Below, piece after piece: positions 1 to 5,468 of a stretch of DNA of 6,579 nucleotides; the stretch's first letter is position 1, and every line of letters begins with the position of its first letter. A program made the translations under genes and the position numbers. The stretch spans positions 1 to 6,579 of the forward strand of contig NZDM01000084.1 in assembly GCA_002690085.1 (NCBI GenBank). Direction: 5' to 3'. The notes beneath the pieces are model-generated. The model saw nothing but the letters and a program-made list of their open reading frames with translations, searched no databases and had not been told where the DNA came from. Origin of the DNA: Flavobacteriaceae bacterium (GTDB lineage Bacteria > Bacteroidota > Bacteroidia > Flavobacteriales > Flavobacteriaceae).

Positions 1-23
1 ATTAACAACAAAAAACCTCAGGA

Positions 24-1520
24 ATGATTGATTACAGATGGATTGGTCCTTTGATATTCTTTTTAGCAAGTCTGCTTATGTCTACGGGATGCAAACAATA
101 TGACCCTACAATCAATGTATATGAAACTTCTGAAAGCGGTCACGAATTAACGCTTATTGAGGACATTGAACCATTGAAAGTGCCTTCAGAAATTAATTTA
201 AATATAAATCAAAAATTTCAAACGATTTCGGGTTTTGGAGGTGCATTTACAGAATCCTCTGCCCACCTTTTGAACCAATTAAGTCCATCCAAAAGAGCCG
301 AAATTCTGAAGGCTTATTTTAGCTTGGAAGGTGCGGCTTATTCTATGGCGCGAACGCATATGAATTCCTGTGACTTCTCACTAGACCACTATTCTTATTC
401 ACCTGTGGCTGGTGATGAAAATCTTGAACATTTTTCTATTGATGAAGACCGTGAAGATTTGATACCCATGATAAAAGACGCCTTAGAAATTTCTGAGGAG
501 GGCTTTAAAATCTTTGCATCTCCTTGGACAGCAGCACCCTGGATGAAGGATAACAATGCATGGGTTGGTGGAAAATTATTACCAGAATACTATGACACTT
601 GGGCTTTGTTCTTCTCTAAATATGCAGATGCTTATAGTGATGAGGGCATTGATATTTGGGGTTTTACTGTTGAAAACGAACCAATGGGCAATGGCAACAA
701 CTGGGAAAGCATGCATTTCTCACCTGAGGAAATGACCGATTTTGTTCAAAACCATCTGGGACCCAAATTGGAAAGGGATGGTAAAGGAGATCTTATAATT
801 CTTGGATATGATCAAAATCGAGCGGATATTAAAGAATGGGTTGATGTGATGTACAGAGATGAAGCCAGTTCTAAATATTTTGATGGTACAGCCATTCACT
901 GGTATGAAAGTACTTATGACTACTTTCCAGAAGCTTTAAAATACGCACATCAAAAAGCGCCTAATAAATATTTGATTCAAACAGAGGCTTGTGTAGATTC
1001 AGAAATTCCAGTTTGGAAAGAGGATGCTTGGTACTGGAAAAAGGAAGCTACTGATTGGGGCTATGATTGGCGTGAAGCCTCCAAAAAATATTTACATCCA
1101 AAATATGCCCCAGCCAATCGCTATGCAAGAGACATCATTGGATGCCTCAATAACTGGGTTGACGGCTGGGTAGACTGGAACATGGTTTTGGACCGCCAAG
1201 GCGGCCCAAATTGGTTTAAAAATTGGTGCGTGGCTCCAGTTATTGTAGATCCAGATTCAGATGAAGTATATTATACACCATTGTATTACATCATGGCCCA
1301 TTTTAGTAAATTTATCAGGCCAGGTGCTGAGGTCATAGCAGCGGACTCAACAGATAAAGATTTGATGGTGACTGCAGCTCATAATCCTGATGGCTCTACC
1401 GCAGTCGTGGTTTTCAATGAAGGTTTCACGGAAAAGACTTATCAATTAAAGGGATTAAAACTAGAAAAGACCATCAATATCAGTCCGCAAGCCATTCAAA
1501 CAATTTTAATTACTAACTAA
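24..1520 (+). CDS. GH30 family beta-glycosidase (glucosylceramidase-like), lipoprotein
   Basis: A retaining glycoside hydrolase of family 30, 498 residues. What is seen: residues 1-23 form a lipoprotein signal (hydrophobic stretch 8-19, then S-T-G-C with the lipidated Cys at 23), so the mature enzyme should be membrane-anchored. The body follows human glucocerebrosidase motif by motif: SGFGGAFTESSA (69-80), AYFSLEG (97-103), SCDFS (115-119), ASPWTAAPW (165-173), TVENEP (215-220) with E219 as predicted acid/base, IHWY (291-294), TEACVDS (320-326) with E321 as predicted nucleophile, DWNMVLD..GGPNW (384-397) and AHFSKFI (425-431), then a C-terminal beta-sandwich part to 498. This places it near subfamily GH30_1. 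An aromatic-rich stretch (about 327-366) is longer than in the human enzyme. ATG at 24 is the first start after an in-frame TAA at 3-5. Known of the family: beta-glucosidase, beta-1,6-glucanase, beta-xylosidase and related activities. Inferred: release of sugar from a beta-glucan or similar glycan, with uptake by the symporter encoded 11 bases downstream. Family assignment is sure, exact substrate is not. Confidence 0.95.
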   Translation: MIDYRWIGPLIFFLASLLMSTGCKQYDPTINVYETSESGHELTLIEDIEPLKVPSEINLNINQKFQTISGFGGAFTESSAHLLNQLSPSKRAEILKAYFSLEGAAYSMARTHMNSCDFSLDHYSYSPVAGDENLEHFSIDEDREDLIPMIKDALEISEEGFKIFASPWTAAPWMKDNNAWVGGKLLPEYYDTWALFFSKYADAYSDEGIDIWGFTVENEPMGNGNNWESMHFSPEEMTDFVQNHLGPKLERDGKGDLIILGYDQNRADIKEWVDVMYRDEASSKYFDGTAIHWYESTYDYFPEALKYAHQKAPNKYLIQTEACVDSEIPVWKEDAWYWKKEATDWGYDWREASKKYLHPKYAPANRYARDIIGCLNNWVDGWVDWNMVLDRQGGPNWFKNWCVAPVIVDPDSDEVYYTPLYYIMAHFSKFIRPGAEVIAADSTDKDLMVTAAHNPDGSTAVVVFNEGFTEKTYQLKGLKLEKTINISPQAIQTILITN

Positions 1521-1531
1521 ACCAATATATT

Positions 1532-2950
1532 ATGCAAACATCTAATGCAATAGTCAATAGCGTATCAATTGGCCAAAAAATTGCTTTTGGATTTGGAATG
1601 TTGGCCAACCAAATGTTTCCTGCCATCTTGGGAATCTTCATGGTTGTTCTTATTGAAGACTTGGGGTTTTCTGGCTGGATGTGGTCTTTGATTTTTCTTT
1701 TTCCTAGAATTTTTGATACCATAACTGATCCTATTATGGGTTTTATCTCCGACAATACCAAATCTAAATGGGGTCGCCGCCGACAGTATGTCTTTATTGG
1801 GGGGCTTCTAATGGGGCTTGCTTACATTTTTATGTGGCAACTTTATAAAACAGATGGTGTAGAATATAACTTTTGGTATTTCTTTTTATGGTCTTTGGTT
1901 TTTTATTTGGGACTGACCATCTTTAGTGTTCCTTATGTGGCCATGGGTTACGAAATGAGCGATGATTTTCACGAAAGAACAAACATCATGGCCATCGCCC
2001 AATGGATTGGACAGTGGGCTTGGGTCATTGCGCCTTTGTTTTGGATTATTATGTATGATCAAGATTGGTTTCCCTCTGCGGATGTTGCTGTAAGAGAATT
2101 GGCCATATGGGTTGCAATCCCCTGTACGCTTTTTGCTTTGGTGCCTGCTTTTTTTATAAAAAGCAAATCCACATTAAATGAAGACTATGAGCCCTTAAAT
2201 TTGGCGAATGTTGGGAACAGCTTAAAAAAAATATTTGAAAGTTTTATTGAAGCGTTTAAAATCAAGGAATTTAGAAAATTATGCGGTGCAACCTTTTTAA
2301 TATTCAATGCTTTCAACACAGTAGCAGCACTGACTTTTTTTGTAATTGTCTATAAATTATTTAATGGAGACGCCGGTGCATCTGGTATTTGGGTTTCTAT
2401 GTTTGGATGTTTGGGTGCTTTAGGCACAACATTTATTGTGATTCCAGCGGTGGCTTGGATGTCCAAAAGATTTGGCAAGAAAAAGGCTTTTATGTTGGCA
2501 CAAACAATTTCATTGGTGGGCTATATAATGCTTTATTTTTTATTCATTCCCGGTAAACCATCGCTGTATATTATTGCTTTGCCGTTCTTTTCTTTTGGAA
2601 TTGGGAGTTTGTTTACAATAATGATGTCAATGACTGCAGATGTTATTGATATTGATGAGTTAAATACAGGAAAACGAAGAGAAGGAATTTTTGGTGCTAT
2701 TTATTGGTGGATGGTAAAAGTGGGCTTTGCCATTGCTGGCGCCCTAAGTGGTACTATCATTACATTTGTTGGTTTTAATCCGGACCTTGCAACGCTAGAC
2801 CAACAAGCGGCTGTAGATGGGTTGCATGCTTTCTTCTGTTTTTTTCCAATGGGAGGAACCATCCTCGCAATGTTTATCATGCGTAATTATAGCATCACTG
2901 AAGATAAGGCTCAAGAAACAAAGGCTGCATTGACAGAAAAAAGAAAATAA
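1532..2950 (+). CDS. MFS sugar:cation symporter, GPH (MelB-like) family
   Basis: An inner-membrane carrier of the glycoside-pentoside-hexuronide:cation symporter family, 472 residues, which is the usual length, with enough hydrophobic segments for about 12 helices. What is seen: the family signature in helix 2, FDTITDPIMGFISD (61-74), where D62 and D66 have the four-residue spacing of the MelB cation-site aspartates, followed by the loop motif KWGRRR (79-84). In the second half, the ADVIDIDELNTGKRREG stretch (369-385) corresponds to the ADxxDYGE...G.R.E motif of MelB relatives. The C-terminal tail (about 451-472) is charged and cytoplasmic. The ATG at 1532 follows an in-frame TAA at 1514-1516, with an A/T-rich leader and no Shine-Dalgarno. 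It starts 11 bases after the GH30 stop on the same strand, which strongly suggests one transcript and a shared job: importing the mono- or oligosaccharide freed by the GH30 enzyme. The cargo and the coupling ion (Na+ or H+) cannot be read from the sequence. Confidence 0.93.
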   Translation: MQTSNAIVNSVSIGQKIAFGFGMLANQMFPAILGIFMVVLIEDLGFSGWMWSLIFLFPRIFDTITDPIMGFISDNTKSKWGRRRQYVFIGGLLMGLAYIFMWQLYKTDGVEYNFWYFFLWSLVFYLGLTIFSVPYVAMGYEMSDDFHERTNIMAIAQWIGQWAWVIAPLFWIIMYDQDWFPSADVAVRELAIWVAIPCTLFALVPAFFIKSKSTLNEDYEPLNLANVGNSLKKIFESFIEAFKIKEFRKLCGATFLIFNAFNTVAALTFFVIVYKLFNGDAGASGIWVSMFGCLGALGTTFIVIPAVAWMSKRFGKKKAFMLAQTISLVGYIMLYFLFIPGKPSLYIIALPFFSFGIGSLFTIMMSMTADVIDIDELNTGKRREGIFGAIYWWMVKVGFAIAGALSGTIITFVGFNPDLATLDQQAAVDGLHAFFCFFPMGGTILAMFIMRNYSITEDKAQETKAALTEKRK

Positions 2951-3019
2951 TTAAGAAATCTGCAATTTATTTTCTGAAATTTTGCTCTCATTTCCATGTG
3001 GAAGCTGCCATGCCGAGAT

Positions 3020-3865
3020 TCATTTTTGTTTTATGGTAATTTTAAAAATTCCGGAAGGGTCTATAAATTCCATGTAAATTATAAATCCAGCCATCACGAA
3101 TATAAAATAACCGAAAATTTTCCGAAGTTTTGAGTTGTCAAAATAACTTCCAAGGTAATTGCCAATAAAAACTCCAAAAACAGCCAGGCAAGTAAAAGGC
3201 AAAAGAAACCTCCAATCAATATTTACAACCAAAGCATCCCCAAGTAAAAATCCAATTAGTGACTTTAAAGTTACGATTGTAAGTGAGGTTCCAATGGCTG
3301 TTTTAATATCAATATTTGCAAAAAGAACCAAAGCTGGAATGATTAAAAACCCACCACCTGCACCCACAAGCCCTGTGATGCTACCAATGAGAATCCCTAC
3401 GATTAAAATTAAGGGGTAGTTAAAGGCAACTAGTTTTAAATTTCTTTTTTCAATATTTTTTTTTGGCCTTTTCAACATGCTCAAGGCCGCAGAGATCATT
3501 ACTACTGCAAATAAGCCCAATATACCCATGCGCCTGCTAATGACAACATCACCTATTGCAAACAATTCCTCAGGTATTATAGGTATTAAAAACAATCTAA
3601 CAGCAGTAACACTTAGAATGGCGGGAAGGCCAAAAATAAGGGCAATTCTAAAATCTACAGTTCCTTTTTGATGCTGTTTAAAACTACCCACCATGGCGCT
3701 GCAACCTACCACAAATAACGAATATCCTGTGGCTAATTTTTCGTCAATCATAAATAAATACGTGAAAATAGGAACGGCGAGAATAGACCCTCCACCTCCA
3801 ATTAGACCTAAAATAATTCCTATAAGTACTGAAAAAAAGTAACCAAACGCTTCTATCAAAACCAT
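3020..3865 (-). CDS. TauE/SafE family (DUF81) membrane permease
   Basis: A multi-pass inner-membrane protein of the TauE/SafE family, 281 residues, a normal family length, with about eight hydrophobic segments. What is seen: the two-fold internal repeat typical of the family. The first glycine-rich motif is GLIGGGGSILAVP (20-32) followed by ATGYSLFVVG (45-54); the second is GLVGAGGGFLIIP (165-177) followed by AIGTSLTIV (190-198). The two halves are separated by a basic loop (about 132-143). ATG at 3865 has an in-frame TAA nine bases upstream, so it is the first possible start. Known of the family: export of sulfite, sulfoacetate and related organic sulfur anions, but many members have no assigned substrate. 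No sulfur-metabolism gene, rhodanese or ArsR-type regulator is visible next to it, so the substrate remains open. It is transcribed toward the GH30/symporter operon and divergently from the membrane protein at 4025. The leader carries an inverted repeat (3874-3911). Confidence 0.9.
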   Translation of the reverse strand: MVLIEAFGYFFSVLIGIILGLIGGGGSILAVPIFTYLFMIDEKLATGYSLFVVGCSAMVGSFKQHQKGTVDFRIALIFGLPAILSVTAVRLFLIPIIPEELFAIGDVVISRRMGILGLFAVVMISAALSMLKRPKKNIEKRNLKLVAFNYPLILIVGILIGSITGLVGAGGGFLIIPALVLFANIDIKTAIGTSLTIVTLKSLIGFLLGDALVVNIDWRFLLPFTCLAVFGVFIGNYLGSYFDNSKLRKIFGYFIFVMAGFIIYMEFIDPSGIFKITIKQK

Positions 3866-3873
3866 AATTATTT

Positions 3874-3911
3874 ATCTCAAAAAATATTAGAAAGATTCTT
3901 TTGTTTGAGAT
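3874..3911 (-). promoter_or_regulatory. Inverted repeat in the leader of the TauE/SafE gene
   Basis: ATCTCAAA at 3874-3881 and its exact reverse complement TTTGAGAT at 3904-3911 flank a 22-base spacer that itself holds a small palindrome, AAAGA-T-TCTTT, at 3891-3901. The repeat begins 9 bases upstream of the TauE/SafE start codon, so it would lie in the 5' leader. It could be a regulator-binding site or a weak leader hairpin. The arms are short and A/T-rich, and chance is a real alternative. Confidence 0.3.
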
Positions 3912-3919
3912 CGTTTTTG

Positions 3920-3927
3920 CAAATTAA
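3920..3927 (-). promoter_or_regulatory. Possible -7 element for the TauE/SafE gene
   Basis: On the minus strand this reads TTAATTTG, one mismatch from the Bacteroidota -7 consensus TAnnTTTG, 54 bases before the start codon at 3865. No good TTG -33 element is seen at the expected 17-23 base spacing, so this is only a candidate. Confidence 0.25.
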
Positions 3928-3986
3928 CAAAAATTGACATTAACATACTTTAACGCTTTGCCAATCTTTTTTTGTAACTTAAAGTG

Positions 3987-3994
3987 TAAATTTG
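3987..3994 (+). promoter_or_regulatory. Likely -7 promoter element of the membrane-protein gene
   Basis: TAAATTTG matches the Bacteroidota -7 consensus TAnnTTTG exactly. The upstream TTTG motifs are not ideally placed: 3971-3974 is too close (12 bases) and 3957-3960 a little too far (26 bases). If used, transcription would begin around 3999-4002. That leaves a leader of roughly 25 bases before the ATG at 4025 and makes the TTG at 4004 an unlikely start. Confidence 0.5.
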
Positions 3995-4024
3995 CCTTAT
4001 TAATTGGTACAATTACAGGCAGTT

Positions 4025-4915
4025 ATGACAAAAATATTGGTATTTGATAGGTTCTATAATCTTTTAATTTCTGAAAAAGTAAAACTAAAAATTGAAAAAA
4101 TAATTCTGATCATAGGTATGATCAGTTTTATTGTTCATCTTGCTCTCATTTATTTGAAACGCTATGGGCTTTTAGATCTTTTCGAAACATCTAATTTCTT
4201 TGATAATCCCATTGCAGCCATCTACACGCCTTTTTCTTTTATATTAATCTACGAGGTTTACTTGTTAATTTTTTATTTACCAAGATCCATAACTACCTAC
4301 ATTACCAAACAATATGAAATTATTACGCTTATTGTGATTCGACGGATTTTTAAAGATCTTTCCAATTTAGAATTGACTTCGAATTGGTTTGAAATTAAAA
4401 ATGATATCGCTTTCACCTATGATATTATAACTGCCTTGTTGCTGTTTTTTCTAATTTACCTTTTTTCATATTTAAGGGACAATTTGGACCGTCTAAATTT
4501 AGCAAACCCACTTGAAAGTCCACAAATACAACAGTTCATAATGGTTAAAAAAATAATGGCATCTGCCCTCATTCCTATTTTTATAGGAATTGGATTGTTT
4601 ACTTTTGGTGGCTGGGTTACCTCTTCAGTGCCTTCTAATATTTCGGCAGCCCTAAAAGATGTTAATAGTTTGTTTTTTGACGAATTCTTCGCGGTCCTTA
4701 TTATCGTAGATGTATTGTTGTTGTTGGTTTCTTTTTTCTATACAGATCAGTTTCACAAGGTCATTCGAAACTCTGGGTTTATTATTTCAACTATCCTCAT
4801 TCGGATGTCTTTTACGGTTGAAGGTTTTATCAATAACATCCTCATTATCACTTCCATTGTTTTTGGTTTGGCGATTTTATGGATTCACAATAAGTTTGCA
4901 AAAAATCTGTTTTAA
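4025..4915 (+). CDS. Multi-pass membrane protein of unknown function
   Basis: I do not recognise a characterised family. The protein has 296 residues from the ATG at 4025. The open frame reaches back to a TTG at 4004, directly after an in-frame TAA, but that start would lie almost on the predicted transcription start, so ATG is preferred. What is seen: an N-terminal amphipathic part (1-24), then hydrophobic segments at roughly 25-45, 63-84, 132-150, 175-197, 222-240 and 270-287, with weaker ones near 95-106 and 250-262, giving about six to eight membrane helices. The stretch YEVYLLIFYLPRS (76-88), followed by KQYEIITLIVIRRIFKD (95-111), has charged residues inside an otherwise hydrophobic region and looks like the conserved core. 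A basic loop follows the third clear helix (YLRDNLDR). There is no signal peptide, metal motif, pore signature or nucleotide-binding motif that I can identify. It appears to be a single-gene unit with its own promoter and terminator. A channel- or sensor-like role is possible but is not supported by a specific motif. Confidence 0.8.
   Translation: MTKILVFDRFYNLLISEKVKLKIEKIILIIGMISFIVHLALIYLKRYGLLDLFETSNFFDNPIAAIYTPFSFILIYEVYLLIFYLPRSITTYITKQYEIITLIVIRRIFKDLSNLELTSNWFEIKNDIAFTYDIITALLLFFLIYLFSYLRDNLDRLNLANPLESPQIQQFIMVKKIMASALIPIFIGIGLFTFGGWVTSSVPSNISAALKDVNSLFFDEFFAVLIIVDVLLLLVSFFYTDQFHKVIRNSGFIISTILIRMSFTVEGFINNILIITSIVFGLAILWIHNKFAKNLF
4106..4125 (+). other. Intragenic perfect inverted repeat followed by a short T-rich run
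   Basis: CTGATCATA (4106-4114) and TATGATCAG (4117-4125) are exact reverse complements separated by GG, and TTTTATT follows at 4126-4132. In RNA this gives an 8-base-pair stem with an AGGU tetraloop and then a U-rich stretch. It lies 81 bases inside the membrane-protein gene, where it encodes part of the first hydrophobic segment. It may be an attenuator-like pause, a regulator site, or a coincidence of coding sequence. Confidence 0.4.
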
Positions 4916-4917
4916 AA

Positions 4918-4943
4918 AAAATCCAAACCTAGGTTTGGATTTT
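4918..4943. terminator. Bidirectional intrinsic terminator
   Basis: A perfect 26-base palindrome with half-site AAAATCCAAACCT beginning at 4918, centred on CCTAGG. It sits directly after the stop of the plus-strand membrane-protein gene (4915) and 23 bases beyond the stop of the minus-strand gene ending at 4967. The run of A at 4914-4920 becomes a U tract for transcripts coming from the right, and TTTTATAT at 4940-4947 serves those coming from the left. Position between convergent genes, symmetry and flanking tracts all fit a shared terminator. Confidence 0.9.
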
Positions 4944-4966
4944 ATATAATCAATTCTAAAAAATAT

Positions 4967-5431
4967 CTACCGGCGTTTCTTCTTTTTCATTTTTGAACGC
5001 TTTTTTATATCCTTGGTCTTTGAAGACTTTTTATTTTTCATCAATTCCCATTGAGCAAACTGATCATCATTTAAGATTTTTTTTAAACTTTCTTTCATGG
5101 CAATAGCTTCATCAAGCCTTGAGATATGCATATTGTAAATCTCTTCTTTGCTAGGGCGCTCTTTAGGTTTATTTTCCATGCGCAACTTTATTTTTTTTGT
5201 CTTTCCTAAAATAAGTGCATACATCTGATCTTGTTGGTTTTTGTTTAAATCTAATTCCAGAGTCATTTTTTTAGTCCAAAGTGTAGCTTCTTGTTCAGGG
5301 GTCAAGGCTTTCTTCACTTGCATGCGGTTGTTGGGCCGTTTTCCACGTTCTGAATCCATTTGTCGCGGCGGTTGTTGTGCAAATACTGAAAGACTAAAAA
5401 GAAGGACCAATATTTTTAAAATATATTTCAT
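4967..5431 (-). CDS. Small exported protein with basic tail, Spy/LTxxQ-like
   Basis: A 154-residue exported protein. What is seen: a clear signal peptide, MKYILKILVLLFSLSVFA (1-18), with cleavage predicted before Q19, then a short Pro/Arg/Gln-rich linker (19-42). A helical, charged body contains LTPEQ (43-47), LDLNKNQQDQM (60-70) and LNDDQFAQWELM (120-131). These L-x-x-x-Q type repeats resemble the periplasmic Spy/CpxP group, in which helical proteins act as chaperones or envelope-stress modulators. The match is loose, and I offer it as a resemblance, not a family assignment. The tail (132-154) is extreme: 15 of 23 residues are Lys or Arg and only one is acidic. The gene starts 37 bases after the stop of the metalloprotease gene on the same strand, with no hairpin terminator between them, so co-transcription is likely. 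It ends just before the shared terminator at 4918-4943. No ribosome-binding sequence is visible; the leader is A-rich, as usual in Bacteroidota. Confidence 0.82.
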   Translation of the reverse strand: MKYILKILVLLFSLSVFAQQPPRQMDSERGKRPNNRMQVKKALTPEQEATLWTKKMTLELDLNKNQQDQMYALILGKTKKIKLRMENKPKERPSKEEIYNMHISRLDEAIAMKESLKKILNDDQFAQWELMKNKKSSKTKDIKKRSKMKKKKRR

Positions 5432-5468
5432 AGCAACTTTTTTTAATTTGATTTTAAATGTACAAAAA

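Noticed and set aside
1193..1204. GC-rich inverted repeat CCGCC-AA-GGCGG inside the GH30 gene
   Set aside because: It encodes the conserved DRQGGPNW segment; the symmetry is explained by codons under protein constraint.
1513..1761. Minus-strand open frame of 82 codons over the start of the symporter gene
   Set aside because: It lies antisense to a well-supported gene with clear family motifs, and its translation resembles no protein family I know.
2962..2984. Imperfect hairpin GCAATTT...AAATTTTGC between the convergent symporter and TauE/SafE genes
   Set aside because: The pairing needs a bulge, is nearly all A/T and has no T tract after it, so it is too weak to call a terminator.
2992..3003. 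Short palindrome TTCCATGTGGAA between the same two genes
   Set aside because: Five-base arms around TG are expected by chance, and there is no T tract or promoter nearby to give it a role.
3159..3671. Two plus-strand open frames (3159-3419 and 3477-3671) over the TauE/SafE gene
   Set aside because: They are antisense shadows of a hydrophobic coding sequence; the translations are low-complexity and have no recognisable motif or leader.
4710..4949. Open frame of 79 codons overlapping the end of the membrane-protein gene in another frame
   Set aside because: It runs through the terminator palindrome and has a Cys/Leu/Phe/Ser-rich translation typical of a frame-shifted membrane gene.
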